A stretch of DNA of 64,000 nucleotides, taken from Pachyseris speciosa (Eukaryota > Cnidaria > Anthozoa > Scleractinia > Pachyseridae). The stretch covers positions 462,501-526,500 of the forward strand of contig JAEMWC010000118.1 in the NCBI GenBank assembly GCA_016490735.1, in the 5' to 3' direction. Numbering within the stretch: position 1 is the stretch's first letter; the number at the start of each line of letters is the position of its first letter. Positions 34,599-42,658 of the stretch are shown here, piece after piece. The notes below the pieces were generated by a model that had not been told where the DNA came from, did not search any database, and saw only the letters and a program-made list of their open reading frames with translations. The position numbers and the translations under genes were made by a program.

Positions 34599-35472
34599 TC
34601 ATGCGTTTAAATCTGTCCTTCTTGATAAGTATTTTATGCTCTCTTCCATGTGCTTAGTTATTTCATAAATTAAATCTTCAAAGCAATTGCTCATGATGTA
34701 TTTGCACTTGTTTTTCTCATACATTTGCTTCATATTAACTTTTTTATCCGACACTTTGTACACACCTGTGGGGCTTTTAAATTCAAGACATAGTGCACTG
34801 TATTTTCTTGTGGGATTCATTAACATCAAATCACATTGGCCAGGCATATACCCTTTGTTATAACTTCTGATTCTAATATTTGCACTAATTTGATTCTCAC
34901 CTAAGCCGGCGATCATTAATGCATCCTCATATTTTTTTCTGATGAATGACACAATCTTATAATGCAGATCATTTTCATTTTCAATCAATATCATATTATT
35001 GTTTCTGTCATTGAAATGATTGTAATATCCCTGTTTTCTGATTGATGGTAATACTTTTGATGTAACCCAATGTTTGAATTTTACAGCTTCTTGTTTTTTA
35101 GAAGATAATATTAGTGAATAAAATCCTGATTCATTTATAAAAAAAACATTTGAAAGTTTTTTCAATGGTCTCAGCACGAGGTAACGTTTTGTTACATCGT
35201 GAATCAGTGGCCTCAGCACGAGGGACCGTTTTGGTCCCCCGTTAATTTGCGATTATTTTGAGGTCTATCAAGATTTTATCATCAGATACAACATGATTTC
35301 TGATTGCTCTTTGTGGATTTTTATAGTCAAAAATAGTAGCTATGTCTCTACCTCTGAACCATATATCATTTTTATCATCAAGATAACAATCTATTGATAC
35401 ATCTAATTCTTTATTATCGTAGGAATATTTTTGCATTTGTATATTATATTGTAATAATTTTTTTAAATTCAT
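34599..35472 (-). pseudogene. BRO-N domain protein with PD-(D/E)XK-type nuclease domain (broken)
   Basis: The N-terminal piece (35472-35242) reads DIWFRGRDIATIFDYKNP then AIRNHV, a BRO-N domain as found in phage antirepressors and baculovirus BRO proteins. The second piece (from 35219) continues with NESGFYSLILSSKKQEA and KHWVTSKVLPSIRKQG, the end of the BRO-N fold. A nuclease-like domain follows: GYMPGQCDLML then SALCLEFKSPTG, spaced like the D and ExK of the PD-(D/E)XK or VRR-NUC family, with a downstream lysine/glutamine helix. The frame breaks near 35240 at a duplicated hairpin sequence. If once whole, it would pair DNA recognition with DNA cleavage, possibly in resolution or repair of replicating DNA. 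The stop overlaps the leader of the next gene. Confidence 0.7.
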
Positions 35473-35577
35473 TTTCGACCTGTGTTTAAATATAGTCAGG
35501 AATAATAATATTCTTGGCTACATAATAGCAAATAACAGTATTTACTGTACCTTCTGATATATATACATTAGACAATT

Positions 35578-36520
35578 TCATATATCTTCTAAATCCTTGA
35601 TGGGTATCCAACTGTTAAATTCATCACTATAACCCTTCCATTTAACAAGAGCTTGTTTCTTCTTATAGTCTCTACGGATTACTTTATCAATTCTGAATAC
35701 CTCTTGTTTGGCTTTTAATAATTCAGGTTCATAAAAACTCCCTTGAATATCTTCACCTCTGAGATCTTTTAGTTTGTGTTATTGGATTAGTGTATTGGAT
35801 CTTATCAACTGTAAACACTTCTTCTGTCCAATTTGGTGTGTATCCTTTATCAAAAGTCTTTCTTTTTTATTTAGATATTCGGACCTTATCACCTATTTTA
35901 AATTTTGGTTTCTGTTTTGATGTTTCTATATCACCATACAAATTGAAGTAAACAGTTCCTTCATTCTTTTTATTTGAAGCCTCTGTGGGTGTCATCTTTA
36001 TGGTTGAATGTTTGGTATTATTATACTGTTTCACTAATTTTGGTAACATGTCTAAATACTGTGTATTACCTTGAACAGTGAACTGCTTCCACATTTTGGA
36101 TTTGATTGTCCTATTCCATCTTTCAACGACTGAGGATTTCTCCTCATTCTCAGTTGAGTACATATGTATCCCATTTTTCTCTAATAGGTCTTTCACATGT
36201 TTGTTATAGAATTCTTTTCCCTTATCAACCCATAGATATTGTGGTTTTCTGCCTTCCTTGAATATTGTTTTGAATGCTTCAGTGACAGATTCCCCTTTCT
36301 TATCCTTCAATGGGACAATCCAACCATATTTGCTGAAGACATCAATAACCATAAGAAGATATCGATAACCTTTATTCCATTTACTGAACTGTTGCATTTC
36401 AACAAGATCAGCAGCCCATATTTCATCAATTTTATTTACAATCACACGCCGTCGAGTAAAATTGCGTTTTATGGGTGTATGTAATTCATCTGCTAATTTT
36501 TCTTGCCAGTTTTCTTCACT
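35578..36520 (-). pseudogene. INT: Retrovirus-like integrase with C-terminal chromodomain (stop and frameshift)
   Basis: The DDE core is open from 36445 to 35867: WAADLVEMQQF (D), YLWVDKGKEFY (D) and SSVVERWNRT (E), followed by an SH3-like region (KFKIGDKVRISK). An in-frame TAA at 35867-35869 and a frameshift near 35780 cut off the rest. The rest is still readable to 35578 and holds a chromodomain (LVKWKGYSDEFNSWIP). The chromodomain may guide insertion to modified histones. Upstream of the first usable codon the frame stays open to 36583 without an ATG and includes NWQEKLADELHTPIKR, which looks conserved. The true start may be non-ATG, spliced, or lost. The 5' part overlaps the end of the phospholipase gene. 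Confidence 0.9.
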
Positions 36521-37131
36521 CGACGGCGTTTTCCGTTTTTTGAAACACCTAAACCTAGTTTTTCCTTTTTGTTGATTAGGAATCTAGCTGTTTGACCCCA
36601 TTTTGGCATTTCACCATATGGTATTTGATCGAGAGATTTTACCATTGTTCTGTCACAATCACCTTTATCTTTTCCCATATCATAACAAATATCGTGGTAA
36701 GCTGCTATTTCATCCACTTTGTTGTAAGGTTGGACATACCATTTTGTGATCTCACCTGTGTTTTTATCATACTCTAACTGTTTATCGAGGGGATTATAAG
36801 GCCCCATGTATTTATATTGTCCGGGTGTCCATCCACTTTTTGGTTTTGGTAGTTTACCGATCATCTTGTGAATGTCAATAGCACCGCCGTAATCCAATCC
36901 CTTAATATCTGTTTTATAACGAATGTTTGGTCTCACTTTTGTTGAGAGTTGATTTAAAGCTTCAGTCCCCACCTTTGTGATCGTCGGCTTTGCAAGGGAA
37001 AGTCCTTTATCAATCAATTGCTTTTGCAGCTTTGGATTTCTCATTGCTTCAGAAGCATAATATCTCCCCATTTCAACACCTTTCTTCGCTAAATAAGGGA
37101 CTCCATGTTCCAAAAATCCTGTTAGTGCCAT
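36493..37131 (-). CDS. Phospholipase A2-domain virion protein
   Basis: This is a 212-codon intact frame. The centre has YMGPYNPL (about residues 108-115), matching the calcium-binding loop of parvovirus-type phospholipase A2, and DEIAAYHDICYD (about 140-151), with the catalytic HD pair. In parvovirus minor capsid proteins this domain breaches endosomal membranes during entry. The same role here is inference. The N-terminus (about 1-60) is helical and amphipathic, and the C-terminus is very basic (RRRVKKTGKK), as expected for a virion core or minor capsid protein. It overlaps the open frame of the integrase on the same strand. Confidence 0.8.
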   Translation of the reverse strand: MALTGFLEHGVPYLAKKGVEMGRYYASEAMRNPKLQKQLIDKGLSLAKPTITKVGTEALNQLSTKVRPNIRYKTDIKGLDYGGAIDIHKMIGKLPKPKSGWTPGQYKYMGPYNPLDKQLEYDKNTGEITKWYVQPYNKVDEIAAYHDICYDMGKDKGDCDRTMVKSLDQIPYGEMPKWGQTARFLINKKEKLGLGVSKNGKRRRVKKTGKKN

Positions 37132-37145
37132 ATCTGCGGCTGAAT

Positions 37146-37334
37146 CTAGTATGCCCGCCCCTTCAGACGGGCCAATCCGTTTCCCAGTCTCTTGACGAAT
37201 TTAGTCTTTGTGATTCCACACTCAGCACAAGTGCATTTCATCACACTTCGACCATTTTTAGTCTTTTGATATCTTTCACTTCCTGGTACACATTCAGTGA
37301 CTTTCTTCTGTTTGACACAATATGATTTTACCAT
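37146..37334 (-). CDS. Small zinc-ribbon-like protein
   Basis: A 62-codon frame starting MVKSYCVKQKK and containing CTCAECGITKTK. It resembles the short DUF5679-type zinc ribbon that occurs in many Polintons and viruses, except that the first CxxC is reduced to one cysteine. Its C-terminus is basic. The start is preceded by ATCTAA (37347-37352), which overlaps the stop codon of the upstream protease frame. Function unknown. Confidence 0.6.
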   Translation of the reverse strand: MVKSYCVKQKKVTECVPGSERYQKTKNGRSVMKCTCAECGITKTKFVKRLGNGLARLKGRAY

Positions 37335-37346
37335 TATACATATTAG

Positions 37347-38650
37347 TTAGATATTTTCGAAGTAGTCTATGATGAATCTGTGATTGACACTTGCATCTGT
37401 TGAACTGAATTTGGAATTGTGTATTGTATCCAGAATCGATGTGCCTTTTTGTCTCTCGAGAAGATAGTACAAACACCAATATCCACACAAGACTGAATCC
37501 CTTTCTTGTATCTCATCACCAGAGTATTCAAGTTGTTTCCCGCTTGTAGCCATATATATTTGAACTTCTGTCGGCATCATCAATCCGAATGAATCGAAGT
37601 ATTCACAGTAAGTATCCATATTACGATAACATACCCTGGTCCAATCCGACTGTCAAGATTGACTATTCCACATTCTTTGTTTTTTATTTGTTTTGGCAAA
37701 GAATCCCGACTAAAAACACCTCTAAAATGTTTAATTTTAAGAAACTTTACCCAATTTAACAAATCAAAGTTGGATAATGGTTTATTAATGAATCTTACAG
37801 TATTGTTCCTAGTATGGGGATTGAATTGAATGGACTGTTTTTTCCTAATAGAAGCCCTTTTCCTTTGGTCTTTTTTTTTTTTCATTCCAAGACCGATTGG
37901 GTTATCCCATGTACCAACAACTGGGGGTGATCTCCATGGAAACATTTCATGTTTTCCACCACTTGTATTTATTTTACTAGTTTGAATATTATCTGGAACA
38001 TGTACCGGCAGTGACCGTCTTGGACGACTGCGTTCAACATGCAAACCTTTTCCAGTCAAGGCTTTCATAATCAGAGGAATTCCAATACTTGCCAAAAGTG
38101 TTCCAAGGAAACCACCAGACTGAGTTTTTGTTGGTTTGATAGCAAGTTGTCCACCAGACTGCATCGCATTGACAAGATCAGCCATTTGTCTCACATTCAA
38201 TAAATTTCTAAAATTCAATAGTTGGGACAAGTTTTCATTGGGAATAATGAATCCTCCTTTTTGTTTCTTTCCAAATAATTTATCAATGCCGAGACTTGCT
38301 AATAAAGAAAGAGCACCTGTGGCCAATGCTGGAGCCGCTTTAGCTACTGCCTTACCTGCATATGGCAATAGTCTTGTTCCAAGTGAAAAAAGACTTGACC
38401 AAAGAGAACCTCCATGTACAACAGCTTTTCTGATTTGAGTTTTTGATATACTAATGTCTGAACCTTTTCCCAATCTTTTTGATTTCATTAGTTTATTGAT
38501 TTGCCTTTTTGTCAACATGAGTTGATCACCACCAGACAATTCATTATGAGATAACCTCAATGTTACTGCTGAATTTGATTTAATAGCTTTTGCTAATTTT
38601 TCTTTCTGACCTTCTGAAAGTCTCACTCCATGAGGATGATAAGTAGTCAT
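37347..38650 (-). pseudogene. PRO: Core protein fused to adenain-like cysteine protease (catalytic segment deleted)
   Basis: The first 356 codons (38650-37580) begin with a glycine- and lysine-rich, hydrophobic region (LPYAGKAVAKAAPALATGALSLL, repeated GG), like the adenovirus pX/VI-type core proteins of Polintons. A protease domain follows (SNFDLLNWVKFLKIKHFRG, then ECGIVNLDS). At about 37630-37636 a short deletion shifts the frame and removes the expected catalytic-histidine motif. The remainder is open in another frame (37619-37347): CEYFDSFGL, then IQERDSVLCGYWCLYYLL with the glutamine and nucleophilic cysteine. The enzyme would process capsid proteins during maturation. This copy lacks the histidine and is inactive. 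Confidence 0.85.
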
Positions 38651-38769
38651 ATAATATATGTTTATACTAAATTGTATTTAATATAAATAATGATTTAATT
38701 TATTTAATTATTTAATTTATTTATTTAATTTATTTAATTAATTTAATTATTTCCAATTAATTATTCCAT
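38651..38769. other. AT-only spacer between capsid and core genes
   Basis: Nearly all A and T, with repeated TTTAATTTA and ATTTAATTA units. No start-proximal TCTAA is found before the core/protease gene, unlike its neighbours. Confidence 0.6.
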
Positions 38770-40053
38770 TTACATAGATCTCAGAATCAACTTTCCATCA
38801 GTCTTTCTCATCTCAATATCCTGCTCATAGAGTACCAATGCATACACACTGTAATCATGATCTGCTGCAGCACTTAAAGTGTATTTGAAAGTCAGTTTTG
38901 TCATTCCATCTTTTATGTCCTGCTTCTGTTTTGTCAGATCAAAGTAAATGAAAGGGAATATTGTACCAAAGTTTCCTCTTGTGAGAAGGGTGCTATCACT
39001 GAAGTCATTTACAGCTTGAACATATTTCAAAACATCTCTAAATACTCTTGTTGGTTCTGTTGATGGTTTATAATGAACCTCTGGATAATCATTTCCATTG
39101 CCAACTTCAAGATAACAATCAGTCAAGGTTTTGTCATTACCAACAGCAAAAGTGTTATAGAGAAATTTATTGGCTGTCTGAGATGCATCACTTGCATCAT
39201 TGATGATGAATACAAAGACATGCCTGGGTTTGTTTATTCCTGTGGAAATACGGAAATTGGCAGTCTGATGTCTTGTTGAATTACCTCTCTCAACCATTTC
39301 TCTCATGTAAGTCCACTTTCTGTTGTCAAGATACTTGCTCATGTATAAAGACTTTCCCGCAGAATTGAAAACAATGCGAGGAACCATTAGCTGGAATTTA
39401 GTTAGTACCACACGACATTCATCACTAGCCTGCCAAACAAGATTGTCATCACTCTCAAGTGTTAGGTTCACCTCTACTTTTGAGTTAGGCATAAGTTCAT
39501 CCGAAAAGCTCTTGAAAAAACCGTATCTGTTCAATGCTATCTCTGCATTTATTTCACCACCATCATTAAGCAAAGCTTTACGATCTGAGAATCCTTTGTT
39601 ATAAGCAGCTTGTGCCACTCTGTTTTCAGCACCTCTGCTGGTGTCAAGATAGAAGAACTCATTGGTTCCCTGACTTACAGCATAACCCTGTGAATACTCA
39701 AGCAATGACTTAATATTTGTGGCTTGGTTAGCGTCTCGGCATTCATAAACATCAAGACCATTCATTTTTACATTAATGGTGTTAATAAGAGCGTGAATTG
39801 AATTAACAATACCATTTTGATCTGCAGCAGCAATATCAGCTCCATCTGCAAGCTTATTTTCTTTGAAAATAACATTAAAACGGGCATTATACCAGTCAAA
39901 TGGTGTTGTCTCTCCACTGTTATCAACAACAAATCGGTAACCTGTTTTCCTCTGATGAGCATTATTTGCTACTACAGTATTAAGTGCTGTCTCAAGCTCA
40001 AAGACAACATCTTCATATCGTTCGATATATTTTGAGTCGCGATAGTTTGACAT
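38770..40053 (-). CDS. MCP: Major capsid protein (double jelly-roll)
   Basis: This is an intact 427-codon frame. It contains TGYRFVVDNSGETTPFDWYNA near the N-terminus, SLLEYSQGYAVSQGTNEFFY in the middle and NRYGFFKSF, a pattern I recognise from hexon-like capsid proteins of Polintons and adintoviruses. Alternating hydrophobic strands fit the double jelly-roll fold. It should form the pseudo-hexameric faces of a virus-like capsid. Upstream neighbours are the AT-hook protein and penton, and downstream is the core/protease, so this is the morphogenesis block. The start is preceded by ATCTAA with an 11-nt gap (TCTAA at 40065-40069 on the - strand sense). The frame has no lesions although polymerase and protease are broken. 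Confidence 0.85.
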   Translation of the reverse strand: MSNYRDSKYIERYEDVVFELETALNTVVANNAHQRKTGYRFVVDNSGETTPFDWYNARFNVIFKENKLADGADIAAADQNGIVNSIHALINTINVKMNGLDVYECRDANQATNIKSLLEYSQGYAVSQGTNEFFYLDTSRGAENRVAQAAYNKGFSDRKALLNDGGEINAEIALNRYGFFKSFSDELMPNSKVEVNLTLESDDNLVWQASDECRVVLTKFQLMVPRIVFNSAGKSLYMSKYLDNRKWTYMREMVERGNSTRHQTANFRISTGINKPRHVFVFIINDASDASQTANKFLYNTFAVGNDKTLTDCYLEVGNGNDYPEVHYKPSTEPTRVFRDVLKYVQAVNDFSDSTLLTRGNFGTIFPFIYFDLTKQKQDIKDGMTKLTFKYTLSAAADHDYSVYALVLYEQDIEMRKTDGKLILRSM

Positions 40054-40075
40054 ATATTATTGTGTTAGATAAAAG

Positions 40076-40318
40076 TTACTTAATTTTTCGAGGTCTGCCT
40101 CTCTTTCTTTTGATCTCACCCCCAGTCTTAATCTCACTCCCACCATTTCTCTTTTTCTTGCTTAAAAGTTCTATTATTTTATCACCAGCTTTTTTGCCAG
40201 CATGTTCACCAACTGTTGTAGCTGCTTTTTCAGTTGCTTTTTTTACAGCTGTTTTGGCAAGGTCAGTTAAGACACCTTCACCATAATGTTCATATTTTTT
40301 TAATTCAAACCTTTTCAT
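40076..40318 (-). CDS. Small basic AT-hook protein
   Basis: An 80-codon frame, lysine-rich throughout, with an alanine/lysine helix in the middle (LAKTAVKKATEKAATT) and an AT-hook KRKRGRPRK at the C-terminus. It may bind or condense the genome inside the capsid. It sits between major capsid and penton genes on the same strand. A CCTAA variant of the start motif lies 6 nt before the ATG. Confidence 0.65.
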   Translation of the reverse strand: MKRFELKKYEHYGEGVLTDLAKTAVKKATEKAATTVGEHAGKKAGDKIIELLSKKKRNGGSEIKTGGEIKRKRGRPRKIK

Positions 40319-40331
40319 ATACTATTAGGTT

Positions 40332-41117
40332 TTATAATTCAGTCCCTCTCAAGAATAACTCAATATACCAATCTATCCCATTCAAATCTACTGGAGCTCT
40401 AGAAGAGTCTGTGACATAAAAGCGTATTGAACTGATTGTATGTGTTGATACTGGATTCCATGAAAGAAAAAGAGGTTTATAATTGAATGGTAAACTTCTG
40501 ACTAGATCTGTGACTGGAATAACAGCAATAGTATTTGTGGAATTTCCATCAACGATGCTGTCCGTCACCTTATCACAATTAATGTAGATTTCATCTACTC
40601 CACGTGTTATATCAGGTAAGTTTGTTCCATATTCAGTGGCTGAAATTATTTTTGAATCAAACCCGATAAGTTTTCTGAAATCAAAATTTCTCAGATCCAC
40701 TCGATAGTTTTCATTCAGTTCAATCAAGATACGATATGTTGATAAAACGAAAAATATATTGATACCATACTTAAATTTTGATTCGTTTGTTTCAGATGGA
40801 TTCAGTATATGTCCATTTTTTCTCAAGTACTCATGAATGTAGCTATTGATTTCATCATATGAATACATCCCGTCAACGAATGTTATTGTTTCCCAGTTCG
40901 CGCCTTTGTCATGGCTGTATTTAATTTGATTATTCCCATAAGATTCTCTTATGTTGTACCAGCTGTATGTCATGTTAATAGACTTCACAGCCATTTCATA
41001 TTTCATATCATTTGATAATACTAGAGGAGTATTAAATCTTTTTGTGAAATCATGACTCAGACTAACACCAACTTTGTCTCTGTTTTTACTGTTGAATCGT
41101 AATGAAATTTCTGTCAT
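40332..41117 (-). CDS. Penton/minor capsid protein (single jelly-roll)
   Basis: This intact 261-codon frame begins MTEISLRFNSKNRDKVGVSL. That is the typical start of the minor capsid (penton-like) protein of Polintons, with KYEMAVKSINMTYSWYNI soon after. A single jelly-roll is expected, filling the five-fold vertices. The gene is directly upstream of the AT-hook protein and major capsid on the same strand. TCTAA lies 11 nt before the start (41129-41133 on the - strand sense) and the TATTATATG initiation context is shared with other structural genes. Confidence 0.78.
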   Translation of the reverse strand: MTEISLRFNSKNRDKVGVSLSHDFTKRFNTPLVLSNDMKYEMAVKSINMTYSWYNIRESYGNNQIKYSHDKGANWETITFVDGMYSYDEINSYIHEYLRKNGHILNPSETNESKFKYGINIFFVLSTYRILIELNENYRVDLRNFDFRKLIGFDSKIISATEYGTNLPDITRGVDEIYINCDKVTDSIVDGNSTNTIAVIPVTDLVRSLPFNYKPLFLSWNPVSTHTISSIRFYVTDSSRAPVDLNGIDWYIELFLRGTEL

Positions 41118-41123
41118 ATAATA

Positions 41124-41969
41124 TTACATTAGATATTTAGTCATTATTTTATTGAGCTCCTTGTTTGAAACAACACCCAATCTGCTTAATGTGTGCAATA
41201 TATTTACAAACTCATTTCTAACACCCATGCTATTATTACCAGCAAAAATAGACCCACCAAGTAACTGTAGTCGTGAAAGCAAGTCACCGATATTATTATA
41301 ATGGACAACACCAGCTCCATATTGAACTTTTCTCTTTCTAATACCTTGCCCTGTTTTGTATTTGTAAGAAGCTAATACATCTGCAATCGTTTCTCTATAT
41401 TTCTTCAAAGTTTGTAACTCTCGAACATAAGATTGTTTATCTTCCGGTGTTTTTGAACGTGCTTTTTTTCTTCCGAGATCTTTAGCCGTATTTCCAGCTT
41501 TTATCCTTTCTTCAATAAGTTTTTGTGGGATGACTTGAGTCAAATCGCTTGGTTTCAAAAGATTGTGATTTTTTAATATAATTCTGTCATCTTTATCGAA
41601 ATAGTTATCGATCTTTAAAATGTTGGGTTGTGTAATAACCTCATCCTCATCTTTTGGTGCTTCAATGGCTTTAGGAAGTTCCGTACCAAATACAATTGCT
41701 CTGCGATTAGATTCCATTACATCATCAAGTCCTTGTGTTAAAGCCTGTTGATTTTGTTTCAACTGTTCAATGACTTCATCCTGTTTTTTATCGGCACTTG
41801 CTTTCACACTCTTCTGAACATCAATAGAGGGTTTCAGTAATTCTGACGTTTCATCATACATGTCTTGTTTTCGTTGTTCAAAAGTCTTGATTACCTAACG
41901 AACTTCGCTCGTCCTATTTCCAGCTTCAATTCCACTTTTAAGAAGCCTTTTCATACGTTCAATATCCAT
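41124..41969 (-). pseudogene. Conserved-type Polinton protein of unknown function, one in-frame stop
   Basis: The longest clean frame starts at 41861 (245 codons). The same frame reads further upstream to an ATG at 41969, which has TCTAA 11 nt before it, so the full gene probably starts there. An in-frame TAG at 41895-41897 interrupts it. The protein is helical, with a coiled-coil-like N-terminal half (DKKQDEVIEQLKQNQQALTQ) and a basic middle (GRKKARSKTPED, IRKRKVQYG). I do not know its function. It is the first gene of the - strand structural block, divergent from the ATPase with a 36-bp shared promoter region, so a virion or assembly role is plausible. Confidence 0.6.
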
Positions 41970-42005
41970 ATACAAATGTGTTAGACTAATCTAAACTATT
42001 AACAT
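41970..42005. promoter_or_regulatory. Divergent promoter with back-to-back TCTAA motifs
   Basis: TTAGACTAATCTAA (41981-41994) holds one TCTAA on each strand. Each lies exactly 11 nt from the ATG it faces (41969 on -, 42006 on +). The 36-bp gap has room for nothing else. Confidence 0.65.
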
Positions 42006-42647
42006 ATGGAAATACCAAATTACGATATAATTCAGAATTCAAACAAGTCTTTCAGACAGTTGTATCCATATATGCCAAAAGATACATTCAGAATGTTATT
42101 GGCTGGAAATTCTGGATCCGGAAAGACAACATTGTTTTTGCATTTGATTATGGAACCATTGGTATATTATGATCAAACACATCTGTACGCCAAAAATTTG
42201 GATCAAGACAAATATCAATATTTGCAGCAAGTGATGGATGGAATAAGCAAACAAGTTGGTTACCCCGTTTTAATTTGCAGTCAAGATGAGATTTTACCTG
42301 TTGAACAAATTCAAGACACTGATTTGCAGCGACTGGTTGTGTTTGATGATTTTGTGCCTGATAAAAAACAAGATCAGATCATCAGTTATTTCATTCAGGG
42401 TCGCCACAAAAATTGTTCAGTACTGTATCTGACTCAGTCATTTTACGGATGCCCAAAATCTGTCAGACTCAATTGTAGCCATTTCTGCCTTTATGATTTT
42501 CCATCCACAAGAGAGAGAAACATTATATCACAAGAGCTTGGAATCGATAAACAAAAGTATATTGAAGCAACAAAAAAACCATATTCTTTCTGTTATGTTG
42601 ATAAACCAATGAAAACAGTGAAGAGAAACTTTTATGGTATTATTTAA
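42006..42647 (+). CDS. FtsK/HerA-type genome-packaging ATPase
   Basis: This 213-codon intact frame has a Walker A motif GNSGSGKTT (about residues 34-42) and a Walker B segment RLVVFDDF (about 109-116), followed by STRERN-type arginines. Its size and motifs match the A32-like packaging ATPase of Polintons, which pumps DNA into the preformed capsid. It is the first of five consecutive + strand genes. The start has TCTAA 11 nt upstream (41990-41994), mirrored by the motif of the divergent gene. No lesion is seen. Confidence 0.9.
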   Translation: MEIPNYDIIQNSNKSFRQLYPYMPKDTFRMLLAGNSGSGKTTLFLHLIMEPLVYYDQTHLYAKNLDQDKYQYLQQVMDGISKQVGYPVLICSQDEILPVEQIQDTDLQRLVVFDDFVPDKKQDQIISYFIQGRHKNCSVLYLTQSFYGCPKSVRLNCSHFCLYDFPSTRERNIISQELGIDKQKYIEATKKPYSFCYVDKPMKTVKRNFYGII

Positions 42648-42658
42648 TCTAATATTAT

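Noticed and set aside
36990..37325. + strand ORF over the phospholipase gene
   Set aside because: Antisense shadow of a real gene with clear motifs on the other strand.
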